DNA of 64,000 bases from Metridium senile. Its lineage: Eukaryota > Cnidaria > Anthozoa > Actiniaria > Metridiidae. Under the pieces are notes generated by a model, which ran no database searches, had not been told where the DNA came from, and was given only the letters and a program-made list of their open reading frames with translations. Positions 46,601 to 60,170 of the stretch are shown in pieces; position 1 is the first letter of the stretch; every line of letters begins with the position of its first letter. Where the stretch lies: positions 29,291,064 to 29,355,063 of the forward strand of contig OX459095.1 in the NCBI GenBank assembly GCA_949775045.1, given 5' to 3'. A program made the position numbers and the translations under genes.

Positions 46601-47671
46601 GACTTACTTACTTTACTTATGACCACGATAAGTCGAGGTTCGTGTTGTTGCGCATATCAAAACTATAATTTATCATGGTGTTGTATTTGTATTTCCATAG
46701 AAATCTCGGTCTTGGTGCTTCCTCGATGATGGCTCGTGTCGGAGGAATCTTAGCTCCTTACTTTGTTTTACTTGTAAGTATACTATTTGGGCATATCACT
46801 CTGCAAGGGGGGGGGGGGGGGGTTGATCTTACATTAATAATAATAATAATAATCTTTATTGAGAAAAACTTCTTCATTTACATGATTTTCAAAAAGGCAT
46901 GGAAGCATGGAAGCGTGGCTGGGCACAGGCAGCCCAACTAGTCGATCTGAGGAATTTTTTCAAATCGAATAGAATATTTTTTTACTGCGCGCCAAGCTCC
47001 AAGCTGAAAGAGCCGATTAAAAAAAGGATTTTGTTTTTGTTTGAGCGCGCGGTTGAGCTTCCTGTGTTGATTGGTTTGTCGTGCGGGATCGCTCGCGACT
47101 TTCTCACTCACGACAGAAATCGAAAAGAGTTGAGAGAGTCGAGAGAGTTTTATTTTGTCAAAAAAATTCCCTCTTCGACACCGCACGACGTGCGAAAAGC
47201 CACAGGAATCCCATCCGCGCGCATTTAAACAAATACACCACAGGAGGCCCGCCCACCCGCTCAAAGAATAACAAAAAACTTTTGTTCAATATGGCGCGCG
47301 AGGTGCGCGGTAAAATAATTTTATTCGCTTTAAAAAATCCTCATATCGATTGTTTGGCTCGCCTGTGGGCTGGGTAGAAGGACGGGTGGCTTGTGTTCAT
47401 ACAAGAGTCTCTTTAATTTCAGGCAGACCTCCCTAACGTTGACAGGACTCTACCACTAGTCTTGTTTGGCGTTCTTGGTATTTCTGCTGGTATAATGGCG
47501 TTGTGGCTGCCCGAGACACTCTTCTCACCCATGCCACAAACAGTAAAACAGGTCGAGGAATGGCCAGAAGATTACAGTTTAACCTGCTGTAGAAAGAAAC
47601 CTGATATGAATCAAGATGACGTGGAGATGAAGGGCGACCATATGAATAGTGAAAACACAACTATGTTGTGA
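31629..47671 (+). CDS. SLC22-family organic ion transporter (MFS), complete (546 aa)
   Basis: Nine exons joined in frame: 31629-31949, 37510-37656, 38706-38986, 40494-40733, 41639-41773, 45445-45530, 46064-46172, 46701-46773 and 47423-47671 (TGA); total 1,641 nt, typical length for the family. Plasma-membrane carriers of organic cations, anions or zwitterions with 12 membrane helices. Seen here: a Cys-rich extracellular loop with N-glycosylation sites in exon 1 (CDVNTCCTNC), VTEWDLTCD, the MFS loop motif LSDKFGRK (about residues 139-146), the SLC22 signature LIPESPRWL after helix 6, and a second loop motif SGRFGRR split by an intron. ELYPTVIRNLGLG and LWLPETL close the fold. The tail is polar and charged. 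Substrate cannot be told from sequence. Intron 5 carries a 3.5 kb minisatellite. Confidence 0.92.
32226..33031. mobile_element. Nested foldback element of about 0.8 kb in SLC22 intron 1
   Basis: The outer ends gtgtctagacgtacgccagg and cctggcgtacatctagacac mirror each other. Inside, 32,270-32,350 and 32,585-32,660 form another inverted pair (gccgattttaacagttgacg and complement). A (ATTG)n-like stretch lies near 32,945. The element is within DNA absent from the second locus copy. Confidence 0.7.
33040..34579. other. SLC22 intron DNA, no confident gene
   Basis: AT-rich. An open reverse frame of 110 codons (34,134-34,466, beginning MSLNTLKSLANPHTIRG) has a protein-like composition but no recognised domain, and belongs to the 2.75 kb block missing from the second copy. 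It may be an exon or remnant of an inserted sequence. Confidence 0.35.
34582..34845. mobile_element. Foldback MITE of about 260 bp
   Basis: Arms ctcgtacccagcgcccacg...tggtctgcgacaaagaacgt and complement at 34,765-34,842. Confidence 0.75.
34964..35093. mobile_element. Foldback MITE with AGGGGCCGTTTACATG ends
   Basis: Left taggggccgtttacatggag, right catgtaaacggcccct; inner arms carry agggtaaccct and gggctaac. The second locus copy (60,378-60,462) keeps only the left half. Confidence 0.8.
35713..35883. mobile_element. Pogo-like MITE with TA target duplication
   Basis: Ends CAGTGGAACCCCGTTAATCC and the mirrored ...GCAGGGTTCCACTG, each flanked by TA (35,711-35,712 and 35,884-35,885). The CAGTGGAACC start and TA site fit pogo/Tigger-type Tc1-mariner derivatives. 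A truncated copy is at 61,804-61,856. Confidence 0.75.
37205..37445 (+). repeat. (TTTG)n/(CATTTG...) tetranucleotide tract
   Basis: Just before SLC22 exon 2. Long overlapping frames rich in Cys, Leu, Phe and Val across it are artefacts. Confidence 0.9.
37726..37993. mobile_element. Foldback MITE in SLC22 intron 2
   Basis: Inverted ends ctgcaaaaacggctgagtag and ctactcagccgtttttgcag. The interior has actcac/gtgagt inverted motifs and a (TTG)n run. Confidence 0.75.
38310..38690 (+). repeat. About 70-75 bp minisatellite with C runs, five units
   Basis: Unit contains 'aatggtccgtcccttaaagc' and 'gccacgtcgtcacagtg' followed by a C run of variable length. It ends 15 bp before SLC22 exon 3. Confidence 0.85.
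39095..39391. mobile_element. Foldback MITE of about 297 bp in SLC22 intron 3
   Basis: Ends acacctatttcaataatcg and cgattatttgaaataggtgt. Inner arms acagtctacactctgaagc and complement. Confidence 0.8.
39924..40217. mobile_element. Foldback MITE of about 290 bp in SLC22 intron 3
   Basis: Left attacagcgcgacgcgcc...ggccacc, right ggtggccac...ggcgcgttatgctgtaa. Arms also share ttgtacaag segments. Confidence 0.7.
40285..40455. repeat. Inverted pair of hammerhead-like repeat units in SLC22 intron 3
   Basis: The forward core at 40,374-40,401 (CCGACGAAGG...GAAACGTC) is mirrored by a reverse core at about 40,339-40,366. Both units end in ggtgttacaaatttcattat. Confidence 0.75.
40789..40884. mobile_element. 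Small foldback element
   Basis: tgactggtcccgagggaaac...tagttttgtttcccgag and complement, next to SLC22 exon 4. Confidence 0.65.
41082..41215. mobile_element. Foldback MITE
   Basis: ccccactataaatagacag ... ctctatttatcgtgggg; the inner arms end in gccccaggtgg/ccacctggggc. A half-element occurs at 51,780-51,850. Confidence 0.7.
41816..45345 (+). repeat. 3.5 kb minisatellite in SLC22 intron 5
   Basis: About 120 units of the type atataatagattgatgatgataatgtac, 25, 28, 31 or 34 bp long depending on how many GAT/AAT triplets follow 'attgatgat'. All common unit lengths are 3n+1, so each reverse frame cycles through three readings and, lacking stops, stays open for up to 1,205 codons. This is not protein-coding. 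It lies between exon 5 (ends 41,773) and exon 6 (starts 45,445) and is flanked on the right by decayed units to about 45,420. Confidence 0.97.
45535..46060. other. SLC22 intron 6
   Basis: Contains a short (CAA)n run near 45,555; otherwise no recognised content. Confidence 0.4.
46205..46590 (+). ncRNA. Tandem array of four hammerhead-ribozyme-like units in SLC22 intron 7
   Basis: Units spaced 96-109 bp. Cores at 46,208-46,235, 46,317-46,344, 46,425-46,452 and 46,521-46,548 read CTGACGAAGGGCTAAAGCTC then GAAACGTC (the second has CTGGCGA). This fits the hammerhead order CUGANGA, stem II, GAAA, minimal stem III, GUC. Sequence before the core (tttttact) pairs with sequence after it (agtaaag), giving stem I. 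Units are separated by (TTAC)n and ttacggtgttacaaatatta. Stem III would be only two base pairs without a loop, as in retrozyme and Penelope-associated ribozymes that act as dimers. Self-cleavage is inferred. Confidence 0.55.
46618..46677 (-). mobile_element. Fragment of the 23.4 kb-type foldback MITE
   Basis: Shares accacgataagtcgagg...aactataatttatcatg with 23,430-23,599; only about half is present. Confidence 0.55.
46774..47422. other. SLC22 intron 8
   Basis: A G run (46,807-46,822), an (AAT)n run, and a GC-richer stretch rich in gcgcg. A cacaggcagcccaac motif near 46,925, similar to ends of other elements here, may mark an undefined element. Confidence 0.35.
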
Positions 47672-47917
47672 GCAATGTGCCTCGTTCCGTGTTTATGTTT
47701 TTTTGAAACAAGTGAGTATAGCTCAGTTGGTTAGTGCGCGGCTTTTTGCGAGAGAAGAGCGATTCCTAGTGGCCTAACACCTGTTTTGACTTGTTTCCAG
47801 GAACAAAGGGCGGACCATAGGCTTCCTGGGAAACCAGCTTACAAGCTTCTAGCTGGAGGAACTAGTACTTTTCCTTTTCCATGCCAGAAATATCATTATG
47901 ATAATATATGTAGTATA

Positions 47918-48016
47918 TAAAAAACGAGCAGCAGTGTTTTATCAAGGATAAAAACCCGAGCGCAGCGAGGGTTTTTGATCCTTGATAAAACACGTGCTGC
48001 GAGTTTTTTATATAGC
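47918..48016. mobile_element. Small foldback element, family C
   Basis: aaaaaacgagcagcagtgtt...atcaaggataaaaaccc and complement; related to 1,731-1,838. Confidence 0.7.
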
Positions 48017-48489
48017 TTAAAAAACTCCAACACTTATTCAAAACTAAATTATAAAAGTTTCTTGAAGAAAAGTCCAATTTGGAGACAAACTTTATTTGCA
48101 AGGTACACTGCGCATTTCTGAAATCTACGATGTTTGTCGGACATTCTATATTCCAATGGGAATACTGCGCAATTGTTTCATGTTCACTCAAGCAAATTGT
48201 GGATCTATAAATTATATAGAAAATTAAATAAGTGGAGGATATGCTTACTTAAACCCCCCTTAACGAACCCAGAGCTAAAAGACTGGAAACTGGGTACAGG
48301 AACTACCCATGTTTTAAAAGGTTTATATAAATTAATATTTTCAAGTATTTCTAAAGCTATAACAAGAAAAACTAGACGCTCTAGGAGCGTGAAGTCGGGC
48401 TAGTCATAAAATCAAAACAGGCGGAGGCTAAACAATTCTACGTTGGGCTTCCTGTGTTCGTTCCCAAAGCATCATGGGGCCTATACGCG

Positions 48490-48496
48490 ACATGAC

Positions 48497-48527
<31 letters not shown>

Positions 48528-48544
48528 CAGATAGATAGATAGAT
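48490..48544. repeat. (GATA)n microsatellite
   Basis: About 13 units of gata/gaca type. Confidence 0.9.
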
Positions 48545-49450
48545 TGGTAAAAGGTAAACCTAAAAGGTAAACCTAGAGTCGGGCCCTCTAGCCCGACTAA
48601 TAAACTAACAAATTAAACTAAGAAAGAAAACTAGAGTTAAGTTGTCCAAGACAAAAATATAATGTTTACTCTTATCTACTTTACAAAAGTAAGAAATGTT
48701 GCATTAAACATCACGTGAAAGTTTATTCGTGTATTTTATTAAATAAACTGAGATTTTTTAACAAAATTACAAATTCTTGTCAAGAAAAGTGACAGTTTTA
48801 CTGGCAATTTTATCCCACAATTCCTATCGGTGTCAGATCAACTCGTTCAATATGATCCAAGTTAAATGAAAATGTTATAGCAACCTCGTTCTCAGGGCCC
48901 TCTCTCTTCGATTTTGGGAGGGTTGAATGTAGAGAAGCTGGGAACGAGGTTGGTGAAATAGTTTTGTTTTGCATAAAGATTTATAGATGTGTTGATATGA
49001 ACATAATTTAAACATTTTTATCATCATCCACCAAATTATACTTCATACTCTGGTAATTCTTAATTATCTATATTTTTGTAATTTGATAGTTTTTTTTGCA
49101 GATTGATACTTTTTTCATATAAAAATTGAAATCAAATGCTGTTACATGCATAATCTCTTTTGGTAGTAACGCCCTCGTGGTTGGATAAATCATTTCTCCC
49201 TACCCTTCTCCCCCTAAGGACTGGTTACGCAGGCTACACTTCTCAGTAGTCATACCGTCACACACATAGTATAAATCGAAATCATATATTTTCAAAAATC
49301 TTATGACTAAAATGGTTGCATAGCATCATGAAGTCCCACAAACATTGAACGTCACGCAACAAAGAGTATGATTGTGTGACATTTTCTTCCTTTCTTTTTC
49401 AGTCAATTTCTACCATTTCTCATCATGTTCCTCCCTCCTCCCTGATCCTA

Positions 49451-49610
49451 GACTGCGAACAGTCCCTTCTTTTCCCTCCAGATTCCAAGGAAAACGAGAG
49501 AAAAGTGAGCATTTAAATAAAACACGGACGAGCGGAGATTGGGGCTTGCTCGTTTTATTAAAGTTAACATTTTCTCAATTCGGAGGGAAAAGTAGGGAAT
49601 GCTCGCAGTC
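49451..49610. mobile_element. Foldback MITE downstream of the spinster gene
   Basis: gactgcgaacagtccctt and complement-like gggaatgctcgcagtc at the ends; inner arms ttttccctcc and ggagggaaaa. An AATAAA on the - strand at 49,559-49,554 lies inside and could serve the spinster gene. Confidence 0.65.
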
Positions 49611-49698
49611 TACCCTGATCCGTTCCTTTCCCCTTCATTCCTATTGTTTCTTGATCAGTGAAGAGAGAGTTTGAAATGATGCAATGTGTCCATTCCAA

Positions 49699-54407
<4,709 letters not shown>

Positions 54408-54474
54408 CTACACAAAGCCATATGAAACTCTTCCTTAAATACATGCATATTAAATATATAGAGGATATTACATG

Positions 54475-54610
54475 GGCGCGCAGAGATATGAATTTTATCT
54501 TCGAGTGTTGATAAGATATCCCACGAGTGAGCGCAGCGAATGAGTGGGATATCTTTTCAACACGAGAAGATAAAATTCATATCTCCAAGCGCACATGTAA
54601 TGTTCTGTTT
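54475..54610. mobile_element. Foldback element
   Basis: agatatgaattttatcttcg...gatatcccac and complement gtgggatatc...agataaaattcatatct, with catg at both outer sides. Confidence 0.7.
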
Positions 54611-54765
54611 ATTATATAACAGATTGAAGAAAAACAATTTTTTTTTGAAAGTTCATTGGTTGAGAGTGATATCACACATGTGCGATATCAATGATATCTT
54701 CATGACTAGGATAGGCTTTTTATCTAGTTGATATCACTCGGTATACCACTATATGTTATATAATA

Positions 54766-55140
54766 AATAATGATAATGATAATGTATTTATATAGCGCAC
54801 TTTCTATGTGTATATATTCAAATGCGCTTTACACATTGTAGTTAGCTGTTAGTAGTTAGTATATATTAGTGTAAGTGTAGGCCTTTCACTGAGGATGGTC
54901 GTGACCTGCGTCCTCAGTCGTTCTTTTAGTGTGTGAGTGGCGAGACGGGACCTCCGATTTAACGTCCTTATCCGAGAGGACGCAAAGCCTAACAATTATA
55001 AACCGAAATAAATACAAAGTTATAACATTCTCCTCAATTAGTTAAAGACCCTGAGTGATGGTCCGGCTGGGGTTTGAACCCCCGACCTCCCGGTTAACAG
55101 GCCGTGCTCTCCCAACTGAGCTAACCCGTTAAATGTAATT
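54766..55140 (-). mobile_element. tRNA-derived SINE
   Basis: On the - strand, about 55,064-55,131 starts with a tRNA-like head: A box TTAGCTCAGTTGGGAGAGC, anticodon-loop-like CCTGTTAACC, B box GGGGTTCAAACCCC. A body follows with cctccgatttaacgtccttatccgagaggac (complement) and ends near 54,770 in tatttatatagcgcactttc. The acceptor stem does not pair well, so a working tRNA-Asn gene is not claimed. Confidence 0.65.
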
Positions 55141-56035
55141 TAGGCAAAGTTAAAATCAAGGCAGTAGTCTATTTGTATGAGGCCTCAAGAATGTGTGTGT
55201 GCCTGCTTCATCATGTGGCTCTGTGGGGCTGATCCCTGTGGGTATTTGTTTTTGTATTTTGTTTAAGGCCTCTTGTGTGCGTGGGCCTCTTTCTTCTGTG
55301 GCTCGCTGGTGCGCCTACCAAGCCTTCAATCTTGGACAAAAGTGTTGAGACACTTTTGGCTTTTATAGCCCTAGTCGGCATTTCTCAGCTGTTCCTTCCC
55401 CATCCCCCATCCAATCAATGTTGTATGTATTGATAGATAATGCAAGTGGTCCAGACAATCCCAACATCCAACATTGAATGGAGGGGGGAGGGGAGGGGGA
55501 TCAAATTAATGTCAGTTAGCAAGACGGACAGTTATTTACATTATTCGTACAAAGCGCGCGAATGTCTCAACTACTTTTGTCCAAGATTGTAGTAGAGTTT
55601 TGACCTTGCTGGTTTGTGTGTGCTTTATTGCCCTGCCCATTCTATCCCCTGCAGTCAGGTAAGTATAATACTCCACTGACTCTGTGGTCAGTGTGACGGG
55701 TGCCTGGTGCCTGGTGGTGGACCGTGGATGGTTGCCATGGTTACCATTCCGTTGCCGGAGGCGTGACGCCCCTTGTGGCGGCAGTTAAGGCAGGTGCCAA
55801 CCCCATCACTGCCAATGGGTTTAATCAAGGTTTATAAAATTCATGAATAAATAAAACAAATTTTACAAAAGAAATCATGTCCTTGACGAGTGTTCTGTAA
55901 ACCTCATACAGATTCCGTCTTGATTTGCATAAGTTTCAACTTGAATTTTCTCAGCAAGATGTTTTTTTATTTTGACAATTTTAGTAAAATATGAAAGAAC
56001 TATAATGTTGGAGTTTCATAAGTACTATACAATAT
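55141..56035. other. No recognised gene
   Basis: Moderately GC-rich stretch (gtggctctgtggggctgatc...). A family member of the 'ttgtccaagattgtag' sequence also seen at 21,084 occurs at 55,576. Spinster upstream exons were looked for here and not found. Confidence 0.4.
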
Positions 56036-56039
56036 TCGT

Positions 56040-56107
56040 GTCAGATCTGTATGAGATATACAGTGGCTCGTCTTCGACTTGCCACTGTATATCTCATACA
56101 GATCGGC
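56040..56107. mobile_element. Small foldback element
   Basis: gatctgtatgagatatacagtgg / ccactgtatatctcatacagatc hairpin. Confidence 0.7.
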
Positions 56108-56183
56108 CACTCATATTGTGTATAGTACACGTTCCTGTCCAATCTGTATGCAATATACAATGACTTGTCTTCAACTCACTATT

Positions 56184-56398
56184 AACAGGTTCCCATTTAA
56201 ATCTGTACTTTCCCATTTAAATCTGTACTTATGCAAATTGTGTTGATGTGTGCTAAACACACAGATCAACCAATCAGAGAAGTTCACTTCAGAAATAATA
56301 TACTCTGATTGGTTGATCTGTGTGTTTAGCACACATCAACACAATTTGCATAAGTACAGATTTAAATGGGAAAGTACAGATTTAAATGGGAACGTGTT
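56184..56398. mobile_element. Foldback MITE, family A (copy 3), abutting the duplication junction
   Basis: AACAGGTTCCCATTTAAATC at the left end; right end GATTTAAATGGGAACGTGTT. Similarity to the 25.4 kb locus begins about five bases after its right end. Confidence 0.8.
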
Positions 56399-56431
56399 TA
56401 TAAAAGAAATCATTTTAATTATTAATCATGA

Positions 56432-56700
56432 ATTGAAATGCGTTTGGTGTATAAGTGAATTACAGATACATGAGAAAAATATCATATGCCCTTGGCGGGA
56501 TTTGAACCCCAATAGTTTCGGCCTTCTAGTCCGATGTATTACCCACTACACCACAAGGACCAACAACTGTAGGGGTCCCAGGGCGATATTAATCTCCAAG
56601 GTAAATTTAAAACCATAAATGGAAACACAGAAATGAAGTGAATAAAGAATTGAAATGCGTTTGGCGTATATTAAGTGAATTACAGATACATGAGAAATTT
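56432..56700 (-). mobile_element. tRNA-derived SINE (duplicate of 25,421-25,688)
   Basis: Same tRNA-like core and ~50 bp direct repeats as the first copy, with a few substitutions. Confidence 0.65.
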
Positions 56701-56706
56701 ACAAAC

Positions 56707-56823
56707 CTTTAAAGCAACTTGTCTTTTTACAGTATTATTTGCATGGAGGTATGTTCCACATAGTCCAATAAACACAAGAATACCTGAGAAATATAATATG
56801 ATCTTTATTTAAGTAATAATAAT

Positions 56824-56855
<32 letters not shown>

Positions 56856-58270
56856 AAAGGATAATGAAATTTAGCACTGGTAGTTCCTTCAGTGATAAGT
56901 ATTTATAACTATAACCAAAGCTATACAAAGAATGGAAAGAAGTCAAAACATTGAAGTGGGATGGTAAGTGGGATCAAACTCGGAACCATCTGCTACAAAG
57001 CTGCACAGTACAGCTATAGTCTGTGGTAGCCTGCGTGGCCGGCTCTTGGGGATTGGCTCCCCAATCTCCAAGACCCGGCCACGCAGGCTTAGTCTGTGGA
57101 AAATGTTGCATTGCTACTAGCAATTGGGAATTTCAATTTGAATGCTAACTCGTAAAGTTATTGGTTAGTTTGATGTAAACTCTGCCTCCATACTGATTGA
57201 CCTATCAGAAAAACCCAAAATGAAATTGAAATACACAATTTGCTTGTCGCGATGCAACAACTTTTGCTGTAAACAACTGAGCTACAGGTTACAGACAGAG
57301 AGAGACCAGCGCACATTAAACCATTAGGCCACTGCATCTCTTTCAAACTAATATGACTTTTTTTAAATTTGACAATGATAACAAACCAAAAACTAAAAGA
57401 TCATAAAAACAATACAAGGTAGACTTGTTGGTAATCTATAGACATCAATTACTTTTTAGATAATCTACAGAAAGTTGTGTGAAGGTCCTGAGGGGGGGGG
57501 GGGGGGGGCGAAATCCCATTTCCCAGTTTATATTTGGACCAAATCCCAATCCCACTCAAAAATTACATAATCACATCAGTTTTGCTCAAGTTTTCAATCC
57601 CATTCCCATTTTCTATTGTTCTTTTATTTGTAAATCCAAGTTCCAAAGTATCCAATCCTATTTTTCCAGTCAAAAATAAGGCCAATCCCAGCTCCCATTT
57701 TACCCCTTCAGGACCCTCTTGTGTATTTCTCGTTTATAAATACTTTACCTAATCTATGATCCCACATAATTCGACTTAACAACAACAACACAAACGGTAA
57801 ACTTCGTTCAAGCCATGATATAGTACTTTGGAACTCCATTCGGTCTCCACTTGGCCTAGAATTGTTGTTGGTTTGTGCAGTCGTGTTTGCAGTTGCTTGT
57901 TCGGCAGTTTCTTCAGTATCTGACGAATTTCCAGAGTTCGTATTGTTGCTAGAAAGTCTCCCCGATTCGTTTGTCATTCTAGCTCCATATCTGTTGTTAA
58001 CTCCCTGGTCAACTTCGAAGCCCAGGGCTTGAGATAAGTCCACGATAGTCGACGGTGACATTGGTGAGAGTGTGGGGATGTTGTCGTCGAACGAGAATTC
58101 GATGTTCTTGACGGGGAGCCGAAACTAGGGACAAACTCACGAAGTACAGAAGTAAAAGGATTCAAGTTTGTTAGATTGATTTGTCTATTGCCTGTAGTGT
58201 AAGACCATGATGATGAACGTACATGAGAAGATCTTTGTCGATAAGACGAAATATTTCTTCCGTCAGCCAT
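56707..58270 (-). pseudogene. Truncated, frameshifted duplicate of RNFT1 (exons 1 and 2 only)
   Basis: Exon 1 corresponds to 57,749-58,270 and exon 2 to 56,707-56,783. A 2 bp insertion near 58,074 (gagagtgtgggg instead of gagagtgggg) breaks the exon 1 frame after about 65 residues. Exons 3-9, including the RING, are missing: on the - strand the sequence runs from exon 2 into the duplication junction and then the truncated spinster gene. A product would lack all catalytic function. Confidence 0.85.
57481..57719. mobile_element. Element with GGTCCTGAGGGGG inverted ends (family E, copy 2)
   Basis: Duplicate of 26,446-26,692; the left end has a shorter G run and some substitutions. Confidence 0.7.
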
Positions 58271-58741
58271 TTTGTTTCCTTGATATTATATTACGTCATT
58301 GAATATGGGACTCGGTCCCAGGTCATTCAGATTCATATTTAATAATTATCAAAATTATTAATCATTTAGTAATTATTATATATTAATTATCATTACCACT
58401 TTTTGTGTGATCGGTTTTCTCCAGATCGACATGCAATTCATGCTGTTTTTCTCGTGAACAAAATTAAACTCGCAAGTAAACAGCAAGCAACTATGAATTG
58501 CGCAAATCCCCACAGGAAGCTCAACTATGATATGTACTATAGGTAATATAATCACTAAAGTACAGGTGGGCAAAAAATAAGAAAAAATGCTCTAAAACGT
58601 TCAAAAATCACCCAGAATGACATTAAATAAGTTAAACAACAGCACAGGATTGAAATATGTTCAAATTTATTTCAATAAAAAATATCGATTTTTTCCTCAC
58701 ATATCTCTACTGTAAAAGTGAATTGCTTGGGCTGCCTGTGA

Positions 58742-58830
58742 TTTAATGAAATTTGTAACGCCGTAAAAAATGTTGACTTAACTTTACTGACGTTTTGAGC
58801 TTGAGCCCTTCGTTTAGCTTTAGCCCAAGT
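58742..58830 (-). repeat. Hammerhead-like repeat unit (degenerate)
   Basis: Reverse unit with gggctcaagctcaaaacgtc; corresponds to 27,500-27,590 in the first copy. The GAAA of the core is AAAA here. Confidence 0.6.
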
Positions 58831-59190
58831 TTAAACAGGGGCGTCGAGGGGGGTACGTCGCACGAAAAACGAAAAATAAAAAGGCACAATCACGAATCAC
58901 GAGAAAAAAGATAGCGAATAATTAATTAAAATTGATTAATTCACACTCCGTACACATATGCCCCGCCATATTGACTTTAGATGACTCAGATGTAATCGAG
59001 TCAGTATAACGTTATGTTTAATCATTTACTTTTTTGATTATGTTTGACGCACCGGCATGATATTCGCCAGGCATTATCATAACTGGTCTGTCTGTTTGTT
59101 TTCCATTTCCAATTCCGAAAATTCACGAATATCACCAATTGATTCCCGAATATCGAACAATTATTTTAGCTTTTCACGAGTCACGGGACA

Positions 59191-59538
59191 ATAGCCTGCG
59201 TTACATCCGGTTTATTCCCCATAATAACCGTCTGCGAAATAACGAACATATTCGTGTTCTGAGACCCCCAGCGAATAGCAGGAAAATATATAATAGATGC
59301 TGATTGGCTGTTGACCTTTCAAATTCTAACGAGTCATCCCATTGGTTATTATCTCAAACGGGAAAGACTGAGGCGAGTAGTCGAACCAATGGGAGGACTC
59401 GTTAGAATTTGAAAGGTCAACAGCCAATCAGCATCTATTATATATTTTCCTGCTATTCGCTGGGGGTCTCAGAACACGAATATGTTCGTTATTTCGCAGA
59501 CGGTTATTACGGGGAATAAACCGGATGTAACGCAGGCT
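59191..59538. mobile_element. hAT-like foldback MITE with 8 bp target duplication, present only in the second copy
   Basis: Ends ATAGCCTGCGTTACATCCGG and the mirrored CCGGATGTAACGCAGGCT. Flanks ACGGGACA-like on both sides (59,183-59,190 and 59,539-59,546; 7 of 8 certain). Arms of about 140 bp are nearly identical. Confidence 0.75.
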
Positions 59539-59754
59539 ACGGGACAAGTGCCGTGCACGGATCACGAGAAATTATTTCTTGAATTCTCGGATCACGGAAA
59601 ATTAAAATGCCCGATCACGGGTCACGAAAACCCCCCTGGACGCCCAAGTTTAAAACACGCTATACACGCTAGTTTCCATTTCTGATAACTCACCAGATGA
59701 AAAACAGGAAGCCCGCGTATATTACGCATATATTAGGCATATCACGTATCAACA

Positions 59755-59838
59755 ATGGCTGTAGTCTCCCTCGCAGCCGTTCTTAGTGTCGTCACGCAAC
59801 GTTCTCTCCCCGTGACGACACTTAGAACGGCTGCGAGG
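59755..59838 (+). mobile_element. Foldback MITE at the start codon of the second SLC22 copy
   Basis: Same hairpin as 31,539-31,616 (ctcgcagccgttct / agaacggctgcgag). ACAATGGCTG lies on both sides; the left ATG (59,755) opens a 29-codon frame, out of frame with the main ATG at 59,850. Confidence 0.65.
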
Positions 59839-59849
59839 GACTGATTACA

Positions 59850-60170
59850 ATGGCTGCTACATTGGAAGAAAAGCATGATCTCTCAGAAAAGTCAGAAAAG
59901 AACAAGAAACGAGTGGAATTTGACGATCTTTTAACTCTAGTCGGCGGTTTTGGTCGTTATAATTGCTTTCTTTATGCTTTTATGTGTGTTCTTTCAATAC
60001 CAACAGGAGCACAAAACCTCGTTCAGGTTTTTTACGGAGCAGCACCAGAGTTTCATTGCCTTCAGCCTGCAACATCTTCCATAAATAGTTCTATTTGTGA
60101 CGTGAATACATGCTGCACGAATTGCTCAAGTTATACTTTCAAAAACACATTTACTAGTGCAGTTACTGAG
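59850..60170 (+). CDS. Second copy of SLC22 transporter, exon 1 only within the window
   Basis: 321 nt exon starting MAATLEEKHDL and ending in VTE at a GTAAGG donor, like 31,629-31,949. It differs by a few substitutions, including changes in the SEKNKK segment (SEQDKK in the first copy) and TGAQ (TGTQ). It encodes the N-terminal helix and the Cys-rich first extracellular loop. The frame is intact. Further exons would lie past 64,000, so whether the gene is complete cannot be judged. Confidence 0.75.

Larger units (their letters stand above)
47672..49695. other. Intergenic region between convergent SLC22 and spinster genes
   Basis: Holds a decayed tRNA-like A-box stretch (tagctcagttggttagtg near 47,718), a foldback at 47,918-48,016, a GATA microsatellite (48,490-48,544) and a foldback at 49,451-49,610. 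No gene is seen. Confidence 0.5.

Noticed and set aside
47711..47775. tRNA-like stretch tagctcagttggttagtg
   Set aside because: Only an A-box-like half is seen; no B box or stems.
55064..55131. tRNA-Asn gene on the - strand
   Set aside because: A and B boxes are good, but the acceptor stem does not pair and it is joined to a repeat body; better explained as a SINE head.
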